Source: Brachynemurus nebulosus
Taxonomy: Eukaryota > Arthropoda > Insecta > Neuroptera > Myrmeleontidae
Reading direction: 5' to 3'
Assembly: GCA_035578155.1 (NCBI GenBank)
Contig: JAPWDM010000101.1
Coordinates: 43,487-107,486 of the forward strand
Length of the DNA: 64,000 nt
Shown here: piece by piece, positions 10,272-20,433 of the stretch
Layout of the letters: every line of letters starts with the position of its first letter
Position numbering within the stretch: position 1 is the first letter of the stretch
Position numbers and translations under genes: made by a program
Notes under the pieces: model-generated
Seen by the model: only the letters and a program-made list of their open reading frames with translations
What the model was told of the DNA's origin: nothing
The model's database searches: none

Positions 10272-11102
10272 TCAATATATATTTTTTTTATTATTCGTTT
10301 GTATGTCTGGATTTAAGTATAGACCAAAACCTTTTTTATATGGTTTAAAAATGATGGATTTCCCTTGTTTTAGATTCAATTCAACTTCTTTGTTGTGTCG
10401 CTTATTTTCTTCCAAGAATTCTCTGGCTTTTTTAGCATCACTAATGGTTTTGGCTATGCTACTAACACCACCAGCCAGACTACCAACAGCAGAAAGACCA
10501 GCAAGAAGAGGTATTAAAAACGGTAGTGCCCCACCAATTTTTTTAGGAACTGGTAACACTCTTGGTATTGAAATATTTCTTTTCCCATATTTGTTTACAC
10601 TTCTTTTAGCCGCTAATAAAGCGTTTCTTATTCCTTGATTAACATTTTTGACGTCTTTTTGTCGTAGTGCTTTTCGAGCTGATTGAATTATTCTGCTCAG
10701 TGGAACCTTTTTCTTCGTTTTCACTTTTAGTTTTCCACCCACCTTTGTTTTAGCCTTCATAATATTAGTCACAAACCAAGCTGCTGATTTTTCACCTAAG
10801 CTTGCGTCCTTCGATTTAACACGTTCCCAAGCTTTTTCAATTAGTCGTTTATCTGCTTCTCTTCTTTCAAGCGAATTAGATGTTTGAGAATAAGCAATGT
10901 CGTGTTCAAGACAGGCTTTGTCTAATTGGTTTATTGGAATATCTCCTCGACGTAAACGTTTTTGTAATTTTGTTCCTGGCCCACAAAACTTATAAAATGG
11001 TAAATGAAATTCCACTGGTAATTTATCAATTAGTGTATTGAGTAAACCTTCTCCTTGAATTTCTCTTAATCGACTGAGTCTTCTGCGTTTTTGATGGTGC
11101 AT
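10272..11102 (-). CDS. PLA2-domain minor virion protein
   Basis: An intact 276-aa frame starts with ATG. Residues about 25-75 resemble viral phospholipase A2: a YKFCGPGTKL calcium-loop-like string, then LDKACLEHDIAYSQT with the catalytic His-Asp pair. This is the domain parvoviruses use to breach endosomes, and it is also found in adintovirus/Polinton proteins. The middle is very basic (KAKTKVGGKLKVKTKKKV). A glycine/alanine-rich hydrophobic segment follows (GALPFLIPLLAGLSAVGSLA, about residues 190-210). The end carries KPYKKGFGLYL, typical of this Polinton protein. The combination suggests a membrane-active internal virion protein. It is followed directly by the protease frame. Confidence 0.75.
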   Translation of the reverse strand: MHHQKRRRLSRLREIQGEGLLNTLIDKLPVEFHLPFYKFCGPGTKLQKRLRRGDIPINQLDKACLEHDIAYSQTSNSLERREADKRLIEKAWERVKSKDASLGEKSAAWFVTNIMKAKTKVGGKLKVKTKKKVPLSRIIQSARKALRQKDVKNVNQGIRNALLAAKRSVNKYGKRNISIPRVLPVPKKIGGALPFLIPLLAGLSAVGSLAGGVSSIAKTISDAKKAREFLEENKRHNKEVELNLKQGKSIIFKPYKKGFGLYLNPDIQTNNKKNIY

Positions 11103-11120
11103 TTTTTATAAATAAATTTT

Positions 11121-11276
11121 TTATTTCTGATTTTTACAAATATGACAATTCTTTTTTAATGGAATTGGGCCATCATTATGATCTCCCCACGTTATCAAAT
11201 TATAATGATCAGAGCAACGATGCTCTTCCATAAGTGGTTTCTTCTTTAATAAATAGTAAAACACTTGAAGGCACAT
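11121..11276 (-). CDS. Small Cys/His-rich ORF upstream of the PLA2-domain gene
   Basis: A 51-aa frame starts with ATG (a second ATG gives 37 aa). It has CSDHYNLITWGDHNDG followed by CHICKNQK. The CxxC pair and nearby His residues suggest zinc binding. It ends 18 bases before the PLA2-domain start and would be the first ORF of the minus-strand late block, below the shared TATA region. No family is recognised and it may be fortuitous. Confidence 0.35.
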   Translation of the reverse strand: MCLQVFYYLLKKKPLMEEHRCSDHYNLITWGDHNDGPIPLKKNCHICKNQK

Positions 11277-11356
11277 TGTATACAAAATGTATTGTTGCAA
11301 GTGTACAGGTATATAAATAGAGAGATACAATTACTCTGAATCAGTTTATTGCAAAC
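11277..11356. promoter_or_regulatory. Divergent promoter with TATATAAATA
   Basis: ATATAAATAG at 11311-11320 sits about 40 bases before the ATPase ATG. Read on the other strand, the same stretch gives TATTTATATA upstream of the minus-strand block. It is the only gap between the two divergent clusters and so probably holds promoters for both. Confidence 0.55.
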
Positions 11357-12054
11357 ATGAAATTTATAAAGCAACCCGTGTCATTATCGGTAAATAATCA
11401 CGACAAAAAGCTTCATGTAATTAATAAAAATTATCAACGTCATAGTAAACTATTCCCTAATACAGTAAGATGTATTATTGCTGCACCATCTGGCGGTGGA
11501 AAAACTAATTTAATTTTAACATTGTTAGAAAATAAAAATGGATTATCATTTGAAAATTTATATATATATATTCAAAAACTTTACATCAACCAAAATATAT
11601 GTGGTTAGCTGAAGTTATAAAGAATATAGATGGAATTGGCTTTTATACATTTACAGAAAATGATGAAGTGATTAAACCAAATCAAGTTAAGCCTAATTCA
11701 ATTATTATATTTGATGATATTTCGTGTTCTGATCAAAGTAATGTGAGACTATTTTTTTCTTATTCCCGCCATTTTCTAACAGATGTTATTTATGCTTGCC
11801 AAAGCTATTCGGCAGCTGCCAAACACCTTTTGCGAGATAATGCAAATGTTATAATATTATTTAAATCTGATTACCGAAACACTTTTAATGCTTATAGAGA
11901 TCATGCTTTTTCTGATATGAGTTTTGAAAAATTTTCTGAAATTTGCAATAAGATTTGGGAAAATAATTCTTATGGATTCTCGTCAATATTTAAAGAGTCT
12001 GCTATTAACAATGGTCGATATCGTCGGGGATTAGACGAATATATAATAATGTAA
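11357..12054 (+). pseudogene. ATP: Polinton packaging ATPase (FtsK/HerA, A32-like), frameshifted
   Basis: The N-terminal part has the Walker A motif CIIAAPSGGGKTNLIL. The downstream part, in another frame, has the Walker B motif NSIIIFDDIS and a YACQSYSAAAKHLLRDNA stretch seen in genome-packaging ATPases. The two frames overlap at 11599-11608. The shift falls in a TATATATATA tract near 11558-11572 and fits slippage of one TA unit. The enzyme would pump DNA into capsids. Total length, about 230 aa, is normal for the family. It is first in a plus-strand series with the next ORF 60 bases downstream. Confidence 0.9.
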
Positions 12055-12113
12055 ATTTTGTGTTATTAATTCAAATAGTGAATAAGTCTTTCAGAGTACG
12101 TTTTAAGAAAAAC

Positions 12114-12995
12114 ATGGATAAAGAAACAGCAGAAATTAAAAGAAAAATTATTGAAACCGGTAATGCTATCCGTAATAAATATTTAAACATAAAACGAGGT
12201 CGTTTGGATATGGAAAAAAATCTTAAAGATTTGTACAAACCGCTTACAGAAGATTTAAAAAATATTTCTGGTGTTAGAAAAACAGATATTGAAAATGTCT
12301 CACAAAAAACAAACAATGAAAAGATTAAAACAAGTAAAAGCGAAGATGAAGCAGACAGTACGTTTAATGAATCTTTTGTTACGCCAAGAAAAGATTTGAG
12401 TGATAAGGATTCATTTTTATTAACACCACAAACTTCACAACAAGATTATGAGTCATCTTTAAGTGAAAATTATGGAAAATTGTCTAAAAAATATATGAAT
12501 AGTCTTTTATCAAGAAAAGATTTCGATAAAGCAGACTTAGGAATTAGACTTGAACAAAATGAATGGAAAATTGGAGAGGAAAATGTTGTTTTTCATCCTG
12601 ATGATAATTTAACCATTAATGATAAAGTATATGAAGGAACACCGGGTTTATACGAACTATTATTTAAGAAAGTACCTAGGAAATATTCCCAAGATGATCT
12701 ACAAAATTACAAACAAATTCTTCAAGATACAAAGGCAACAGACAATTTGAATACAAGAACATATAAATATAAAAACATATACAAAAAGTTATTTTCTACA
12801 GAAAAAGAAGGAGATGGTATTGATTTAGGCTTTAAACGTTTAAATAAAACAGATTTCGTTTATTATGACAGTGTTAATGATCTCTGTGAGCGATTACGTT
12901 TATTGGTTGCAGCACAAAGTCAAGGAAACACCGGAGTTTCGAACCAAATTGTTGAGATAGTACAACAATTGAAAAAATTAGGTGTAATTGAATAA
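12114..12995 (+). CDS. Conserved Polinton protein of unknown function
   Basis: An intact 293-aa frame starts with ATG at 12114. The N-terminus is a charged probable coiled coil (DKETAEIKRKIIETGNAI), followed by a Ser/Thr/Asp-rich low-complexity region. The C-terminal third is the recognisable part: EGTPGLYELLFKKVPRKYSQ, a short basic linker, and NDLCERLRLLVAAQSQGNTG at the end. The same block order is common in proteins of insect Polintons. Function is unknown; the fixed position between ATPase and integrase suggests a structural or packaging role. The frame is open and unbroken. Confidence 0.65.
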   Translation: MDKETAEIKRKIIETGNAIRNKYLNIKRGRLDMEKNLKDLYKPLTEDLKNISGVRKTDIENVSQKTNNEKIKTSKSEDEADSTFNESFVTPRKDLSDKDSFLLTPQTSQQDYESSLSENYGKLSKKYMNSLLSRKDFDKADLGIRLEQNEWKIGEENVVFHPDDNLTINDKVYEGTPGLYELLFKKVPRKYSQDDLQNYKQILQDTKATDNLNTRTYKYKNIYKKLFSTEKEGDGIDLGFKRLNKTDFVYYDSVNDLCERLRLLVAAQSQGNTGVSNQIVEIVQQLKKLGVIE

Positions 12996-13031
12996 ATTCT
13001 ACTTTTTTTTGGAAAATATTTTTTATTAAGA

Positions 13032-13511
13032 ATGGATTGCAAAGAATACAAACCTAATAAAGAAAAAGTGTTTATTATTGTTGTAAGTGGTGTAATTTTG
13101 TTTTCTCTAATAAGTGTGTATCTAATGAATTGGGAATGTCAAGACTCATTAAATGAGTTAAAAATTAATAAAACTATAAATGAAACTTTCTTTTTAAAAC
13201 AAATTGAAAGTAATTTCAATCAAACTGTTTTATTTTTATTAAAAACCTTTCAAAATGACAATGTTGATTACGTCATATCTAAAATGTTATTCATGGAAAC
13301 TAAAATTCAGAATTTTACAAATTTTACAATGAAACATGTCAATGAAAAGACAAATTATTTAGTAGAATTAATTCATAATAATACAAAACATCTAAATTTA
13401 AAAATTGATGAAGAAAGAAGGCATATTATAAATTTACTACGTTCAAATATTAATTATTTAAAACAAGAAATTAAAAATTTACACAATGAGCAAACAACAA
13501 GTCGTCAATGA
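13032..13511 (+). CDS. Single-pass membrane protein with N-glycosylation sites and coiled coil
   Basis: An intact 159-aa frame starts with ATG. Residues about 13-32 are a hydrophobic transmembrane segment (VFIIVVSGVILFSLISVYLM) after a short charged N-terminus, which predicts a type II orientation. The rest is predicted to be extracytosolic, with NxS/T sequons (NKT, NET, NQT, NFT, NNT) and an amphipathic helical C-terminal half. The family is not recognised. It overlaps the first 26 bases of the integrase ORF. The layout resembles viral attachment or envelope-type proteins, but that is inference only. Confidence 0.5.
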   Translation: MDCKEYKPNKEKVFIIVVSGVILFSLISVYLMNWECQDSLNELKINKTINETFFLKQIESNFNQTVLFLLKTFQNDNVDYVISKMLFMETKIQNFTNFTMKHVNEKTNYLVELIHNNTKHLNLKIDEERRHIINLLRSNINYLKQEIKNLHNEQTTSRQ

Positions 13512-14408
13512 ATTACATAAAGGTGTAAGAAGAAAATTTAATCGACGTAAAGTTAGAATAGTTGGTATTGATGAACAATGGCAAGCTGATCTTTGTGATA
13601 TGCAACAATTTGCAAAAGATAACAATCAATATAAGTATATTTTAACTGTCATCGATATCTTTTCAAAATATGCGTGGGCAGTACCGCTTAAAAGCAAAAG
13701 GGGTGAAGAAGTGTCAAAAGCTATGGAATCAATTTTTAAACTTGGTCGAAAACCATTGCTATTGCATACTGATAATGGCACTGATTTTTCAACCCTTATT
13801 TTAAACAGTTAATGGAGAAATATGGCATTAAACATTTTACAACTTATTCATCTTTAAAGGCGAGTATCGTCGAAAGATTTAACAGAACTTTGAAAAATTT
13901 AATTTGGAAACAATTTAGCCTTCAGTCCTCTCATAAGTGGATTCAAATGCTTGATGATTTGGTAAAAAAATATAATAATACAATACATTATACAATCAAA
14001 ATGAAGCCAAGTGAAGTTAATTCAAAAATAATTGAAGAGAAATTACGTCATACAGTTTATAATTATAATCAGTTTCAAAATAAGAAAAAGTCTCGATATA
14101 AGAAAAATGATCATGTGCGAATTAGTAAGTTTAAAACCACTTTTGAAAAGGGATATACTTTTAACTGGACACCTGAAATTTTTAAAATTAATAAAGTACA
14201 TAAGACGGATCCAGTCACTTACTCATTGATTGATTATGAAAATAAACCAATCCAAGGCAAGTTTTACGAATTTGAGATTCAAAAAACTAAACATCCTTCA
14301 GTGTATCTTATTTCCAAGATTCATAAAAGGAAAGGGGATAAATTACTGGTTGAATGGTTAGGATTCAAAGGTCAGAAATCGTGGATTCATAAAAATGATA
14401 TTGTATAA
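13486..14408 (+). pseudogene. INT: Polinton retroviral-type integrase with chromodomain, frameshifted
   Basis: The N-terminal frame has WQADLCDM (first catalytic Asp) and HTDNGTDF (second). The second frame carries SLKASIVERFNRTLK with the catalytic Glu, and a C-terminal chromo-like domain (LLVEWLGFKGQKSWI). The shift lies in a T run near 13783-13787 and fits loss of one T. No zinc-binding HHCC domain precedes the core, as is usual for Polinton integrases. The enzyme would insert the element and make the 6-bp duplication seen at its ends. It converges on the polymerase gene. Confidence 0.93.
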
Positions 14409-14559
14409 TTAATTACTTTTTTATTAAAAAAATGTATGTACTTGTTAAGAAAAGGAAAATAAATATTAAAAAACTCTTATTTTGTTTAATTTTTTTATTT
14501 TAAAAATGAGTGGGACAATATTTTTTTTATATGAGTGAAACAATATTTTTTTATACAAT

Positions 14560-17500
14560 TTAAACATTTTGCAAACTGTCTTTATGAAACCAGGCTAAAG
14601 TCGAAATACCATCATCTTGTATTATTCTTTTGTCATCATCAGCGGATAAAGTTTTCTTATTATTTTTCAGTGTAAAAATATGATGATATTTGGAATTAAT
14701 TAAATACATTTCAGCATACATGTTTTTTTTGAAAAACAACGTATTTAAATAATCTTCGAAAGTTATTTGTGACAGACACGGTTTTGTAATTCCTTTAGCC
14801 CGTTTTTCTACAATTTTATCTAATGTAATGTATGAATACATTTTTGCCCTTAACCCACAATAAGTAGTTATTATTTTTCCTTTTAACTCATCTTTCATTA
14901 AACCCATTATACTTTTATTAACAGGTGTAATATTAAACGGATTATTTTCTGAATATCCTGATGTATCAAAATAATTTAAATTTTGTTGAATTATTTGATA
15001 TGGATTAATATTTTCAAACCCAACTAATAATGAATCTGTATCTGAATATAATAATTTAACATTATTTCCAAAAATATTTTTAAAAACATCGTAGTAATAA
15101 TAATACATATGATATTTGGATAATTCCAGAATGGCCCACCCTGCATATATTGGCCTGTTATAGTATATTTCATCTTTTACATTTTCAACCATAATTAAAT
15201 TTTCACACAAATAAGTAAATTTTTTACATAATGCACTGGCAATTTTTTTGCGAGCCCCATTTCTACCATCCCAACTGCAACATAATTTGATGTCACATCT
15301 TTTACGGAGTGATTCAATACATTTACCAAATATACTATTTACATTTCCTTTAAAATAATTTGACTCAAATTTTGTTTTAGCTTCACCTCTTAACTTCCCA
15401 TTAAAATCAACGTATGGTTTTAACCAACAGGAATGTTTGAATTTTAAAACTTTGTGTATTTTTCTGAGAACTAAGCCATGTTTTAAGCATTGTTTTAAAT
15501 TTTTAATGTGTAATATATAATTTTTTTTAGGTCTAAAGGATCCTATAAATTTTGGAACTCGAGAATTTGATTTAGGTGGGATAAAATTTTCTGGACAAAA
15601 TGGAAAATCGTTATGAAGATCATGAATATTTTCTGGATAGTCTAAATCAACTTCTAAAGCATACCCTATGTCGGGATCATTTTCGTTAGTGTTTTCTAAA
15701 TCAAAATCGTTTACATTTATAAATTCAAAACCGCCATATGGTAAAGGAAAATGTGACATTATGAATCCATAAAGACTGTTAGCATCAAAATACATAATAT
15801 ATCTATCGTTTTCATTTTTGTTATAAAATTCATTCATGTATACATTATTGGTTTGGAAAAATCTAGTAGGAACAAAACAGTTTCCTCCTCTAATGGAAGT
15901 TTCAAAAAAATTTAATATGTCAATATCTGTAATAAGTTCAAGTTCAACCCCTGTATATTTTAACATCGCTTCGAACGAAAGACCAGGCATGCTAAAAAAG
16001 TGGGAAGCATCTAATTTATATATTTTATGGCATAGTTCTCGGAAATTTTCAAATACATCAGCCATAAGTAAAATATCTGTTTTCAAGTACAATTCACTAT
16101 AATCACCCAAAGTTTATATTTTAAAATGATTCCAAACCATTTGAGCATGTTCATAATCATTATCAGAAATATCTTCATTTTTTATATTATTAAAAAAATA
16201 ATCTTTAGGTGGTAGTTGTGTTTCTTTTAATTTTTCATAAGAGTCAACGTAAGAATAAGGAAATACTCCTTTTCTAATTAGTAAATTAAAATCACTTTCT
16301 AAAGGAAAATGTTGTTTTAAAATTTTAAATTGATGTGGTTCCAAATTTTTTGACAGCTCATCTAAAGAAGAATTTAAAAATCTGCATGAATCTAAAAAGC
16401 GTATATAAACCGATCCAATTTTTTTCTGAATACAAATATAGTTTTGAGTGTTTAAAGGAATGGCATAAATGTTCTCCTCCGAGAATCCTAATTCTCTCAA
16501 AAACAAATGAAAATCATAACGACTTCCATTATGAAAGAAAACTGGTATATATCTATTAATTTGTAAATTTATATTACAGTCTTGATGTGCAGCACCCCTA
16601 AAATTTGAATTACCTGAATAATCTAGATGATTATGATCTCTAACCTTAATTTGTCCAGTCTCAAATGGTTTTTCACATATCCAACAAGTGTTTGCATTTT
16701 GAAAAGCAATTTCATCTTCAAAAGACATTACCATGGGTGCGTTTGTTTCAAAAAATCTTTCAGCACATTCAGCCAACTCAATAATTTTTTTAATAAAATA
16801 CTTGGTTGCCATTGGACCTATGTAACTATAATAACAATTAAGATTTTCGTTAAAATAACAAACAACCTTCATTCCTATTGCATAAGGAACGTGATGTTCA
16901 ATTCTTTCAACATATGGCTCATTTGGATTTGGTGCGCAACTATGAAATTTTTTAGTTAAAGACTCAAAATCACAAAAGGCTATTATTGGAACTTTTAATA
17001 AATGTTTAATTTTGGTAAATTTCATAATTTTGTTATTTTCCGATGGGAATGTTATTTTAACTGGCTTTACAAGTGAACATTTTTCCAAATGCTTGTTTAA
17101 CAAATCTATATTTGTAAAATAATTTAAACATCTTTCACAAATATAATGTTTATTTTTATTGCGGGAAAGTTGAGAGCCACATAAACGAGATAAATTTTTT
17201 ATATAACAATAATGATGTCTATTATTTTCATTATCAGAAATTAATAACAAATTAATATGAGTATTATTTTTATATTTGGTAAAGTGTAGAGGGCCGCAAA
17301 TTTTTCCTAAATTATTTAATCCATATACATTGATTGAAATATTGTTTAATTTCTCGAATGTGTCTATATCTTTTAAACTAATTGGAAAGGTAATATTAGT
17401 TAAATTAAAAATTTCTCTAAAATTTTGTGGATACTTTGAAACTCTATTTGGATTACTTTCTTGTGGGTATAGAGCAGCTAAAATTGACCAAATAAAACAA

Positions 17501-18335
17501 TAATTATCATGATTTTTTACATTAATTACAGAATTGGTTGTTAAAATATTTTTTGGTAATGGAATATAAGTACCACCTGAATTTAAAGGATCGTATTGAG
17601 CTAAACTTAACTCCAAATACAAAATTCGATTCAAAGTTTTTCCGCTTTCACCTCTTTCAAATGTATCCATTTTATCTAAAATATCTTCCATTTTTCTTTT
17701 ATATATAGCACTAATTTCACTAGTACGGTCTAAGACAGATAATCTATTTTGAAAGTAAACATTATCGAAAACTTCCTTATCAAGTTTTTCAAATTTATAT
17801 TCACAACAAAGACTGAAGCTTATTTTTAACAAAGTATATTTTTGTTGATATTCAGTTATTTTAGACTTTACTAAGTGGAAACACAGTTCGAAAAATTCAC
17901 TTACTGATTTTATATTATCATTGTTTTTAATTCTACCCACAAAAATTCTGTTATTAAAACTATTTGTAACATTGGTCCAATGTAGATTACTAAATGAGTT
18001 TACCTTAGTGTGAACTCCTGAATTTAGATTAGCCCCTGATGATTGAAAATTTTCTTCAAAATTTGATGAAGTTGACGGTTGAATATTTTCTTCAAAATCT
18101 GTCGAGGTTGATGGTTGAACATTTTCTTCAAAATCTGTCGAGGTTGATGGTTGAACATTTTCTTCAAAATCTGTTGAAGTTGATGGTTGAACATTTTCTT
18201 CAAAACGATTGGGGGTTGAAGGTTGAATATTTTTTTCTGCAACTGAAAATAAAAATATTAAAGCTTATATAGTAATAGAATGAAAAATATTTACTTACTT
18301 TCACCCTCGTATTTCCTTTTAATTGCCTTTTTCAT
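14560..18335 (-). pseudogene. POLB: Polinton DNA polymerase B (protein-primed type), one intron, one stop
   Basis: Exon 1 is 18335-18299 (ATG); a 56-nt intron 18298-18243 has donor GTAAGT and acceptor ATTTTCAG; exon 2 runs to 14560. After the splice come five 12-residue repeats. Then a C2H2-like finger (CERCLNYF), exonuclease motifs FCDFES and HNGSRYDF, an embedded HNH-like CWIC...DHNHLDYSG segment, and KTDILLMADVFENF. Polymerase motifs follow: FDANSLYG (A), NSIFGKC (B), YSDTDSLL (C), LRAKMYSY. A TAA at 16114-16116 interrupts the otherwise continuous frame. Without the intron model the first start would be a GTG. It replicates the element by protein priming in related systems. Confidence 0.92.
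18052..18236 (-). repeat. 36-bp coding tandem repeats in the polymerase N-terminus
   Basis: About five units encode VQPSTSTDFEEN and variants, the middle ones nearly identical. They sit between the intron and the first conserved domain. The acidic, Pro/Ser/Thr-rich composition suggests a disordered spacer. Confidence 0.85.
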
Positions 18336-19417
18336 TGCATTCGATTTAAATATTCATTAATATTGAAATCTGGTGAGTATCTTGATATCTGACTTGGTTG
18401 ATCAAAAGCTATTGGATAATCTTCAGCTGATATGTGATTTACTCGAGACGGACCTGCTTCGTTTATGTTTGTATGGGTTGAAGGCAATTCTTCTCTGTCA
18501 TTGCAATTTCCAGCTAATAATTCCAATCGATAATTACCTCTGTTTGTTCTACTGTAATGTGAATTTTTTTTAATTTTTAAAATTTCAGGATCAGGACCAG
18601 TATTGGTATAATTTGGAAAATTTGTATTGTTTACTTGAGAAGAAGCTGCAGTGTCTTCCAAATTTGAAAATAACACTTGACTGCTATCAGAATTTAAAGG
18701 TGAAATTATGTCTTCTAAATTAGTTGGATAATTCGAACGATTGTTGGGAAATTCAAAATAGGTTCTATCAGAACTTACTATACTGTTTGTTGATTCAGTA
18801 TCACTATTGCTCACTTCGGAAACTGATTCTTCAAAATCATTTCTAGGATTTAAATTAAAATTCATTGTAATTTTACATTTTCTGTTTTGAAGATGATTTG
18901 CTGTATGATGTGCTATTTCCGTATTTGGTACGTTATTTACGAAATTAAGTAGTAATCTAAAAATATCAGCAAAACATGATCGTTGATTATAATTACCATC
19001 TATTTCCTTATTTATATCTAGAAATTCAATTTCGATCTCAGATGAATCATTATCAATAATTTTTATATAGAAATCTTGTAAATCTTCAAACAAGCAAAAT
19101 AACGAAAGATTAATACCATCAGCTGAGGTGTATTTTAATTCCTCATAGTCATTCTTAAACAAATTTAGACAATAATAAAAATCTTCTTTTTCTTTTATGT
19201 ATTTATTAGAGTATTTCGTTTTAGTAAATGTGAAAAATGAATAAATCTTAGAATTTTTTGAAACTCTGTACTTATAAAATAAATATTCATTAAAAATTTT
19301 AATTAATGCCTTTTTTCTGTCTTCGCAGTACAAGAAATTGGCTGCTATGCTTTCACCAACAATGTTTACTCGCCCTAGTAAATTATCTATTTCCATATTG
19401 TTCCACTCACCTTCCAT
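18332..19417 (-). CDS. Unknown 361-aa protein overlapping the polymerase start (ATGA)
   Basis: The intact frame starts with ATG at 19417 (MEGEWNNMEIDNLL). The N-terminal 180 residues look globular, with YKYRVSKNSKIYSFFTFTK, CLNLFKNDYEELKY and CFADIFRLLLNFV. The C-terminal half is Ser/Asn/Thr/Asp-rich and low in order. Its TGA (18334-18332) overlaps the polymerase ATG (18335-18333) as ATGA, a layout that allows termination-reinitiation or a shared transcript. I do not recognise the family. Being next to a protein-primed polymerase, it could be a terminal-protein or replication partner, but nothing in the sequence proves that. Confidence 0.6.
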   Translation of the reverse strand: MEGEWNNMEIDNLLGRVNIVGESIAANFLYCEDRKKALIKIFNEYLFYKYRVSKNSKIYSFFTFTKTKYSNKYIKEKEDFYYCLNLFKNDYEELKYTSADGINLSLFCLFEDLQDFYIKIIDNDSSEIEIEFLDINKEIDGNYNQRSCFADIFRLLLNFVNNVPNTEIAHHTANHLQNRKCKITMNFNLNPRNDFEESVSEVSNSDTESTNSIVSSDRTYFEFPNNRSNYPTNLEDIISPLNSDSSQVLFSNLEDTAASSQVNNTNFPNYTNTGPDPEILKIKKNSHYSRTNRGNYRLELLAGNCNDREELPSTHTNINEAGPSRVNHISAEDYPIAFDQPSQISRYSPDFNINEYLNRMQ

Positions 19418-19575
19418 TTTTTTTAAATTGATTGTTAAATAATATTTCACACACTTTTTTTAACTTTTTAAATATTGTCTCACTCACTTTTGTATTTTTT
19501 TTAATTAATAATTAAAAAAGAAACTAGAATTTTTTTAATTTTTTTACTTTTTTATTTACAAAATATCCAAGACAT

Positions 19576-19810
19576 CGCTCATCCAACCAAATAAAGTAGT
19601 AAAAAATAAAAATTTTCACTTTTTGACCCACATAAAAAATAGAAAACCTATTCCTATTAACATATTTTACAAATACAACTAATATATTTTTTCCCTTAAT
19701 ATTAAACGAAGTATTAAAATATTTTCAAATATTTTAAGTCCAAAAAAAACTCTAATAAAATTAAAAAAACGTTATATCAACACTTACCACCTTATTTGGT
19801 TGGATGAGCG
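19576..19810. repeat. 235-bp segment bounded by 25-bp inverted repeats
   Basis: The ends CGCTCATCCAACCAAATAA and its complement pair over 25 bp with two mismatches (19576-19600 and 19786-19810). There is no ORF inside. It lies in the gap between the minus-strand polymerase unit and the plus-strand 20434 gene. It could be a small MITE or a cis element of the Polinton; no target duplication is evident. Confidence 0.65.
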
Positions 19811-20433
19811 AATTGTTTGAAAAAAAACTATAGAATGGTGTACGTGTTTTAATTGCTAAAATTTCTTCGTATTTATAGCAAACAACACAATCTAATCACA
19901 CCACTGAAAAAAACAATTTTTTTGAGGACACAACATTTTGAACCATGATTGATTATGGTGTCACTTGACATCACAATTTTTATTTACAAAAATAAGAAAA
20001 ATTTCCAAAAATTTTTTATTTTGATAAATATGAGCTATTAACTTTTTAAACTTTAAGAGATAAAATAATTCACTGAACAACATAAATAAAATTAAGGACT
20101 TTGAAAAAAAAAACCTCGTGTTCAGTAACATAAATAATATCAAGGATATTAAAAAAATCATACGATCAATAAGAAAAATAAAATCAAGGTTATTACAAAA
20201 TCATGTGGTCATTTGCGTAAATAAAATCAAAGATTATTCAAAAATTATGGGTAGTGGAATAATTTGCTTCGTAATTCAATAGAATAATTGTAAAAAAATA
20301 GTATTTTATCATACAAAAAAATTCTCAATTATGGTGGGAAAATATGTTTTAAATACAAAGAGTTGAGAAAAAAATAGCAAATGTAAGATTGATTTCACAA
20401 CCACAACTAATTAAATATAAAATTGGAACAAGT
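19811..20433. other. AT-rich spacer between divergent Polinton genes
   Basis: No gene is supportable. Short repeats of the type ATAAAATCAAGGNTATT occur near 20090-20240. It probably contains the promoters of the divergent genes on both sides. Confidence 0.4.

Noticed and set aside
13486..14408. Integrase as evidence of a retrovirus or LTR element
   Set aside because: Chromodomain, lack of HHCC domain and position inside the Polinton identify it as the Polinton integrase.
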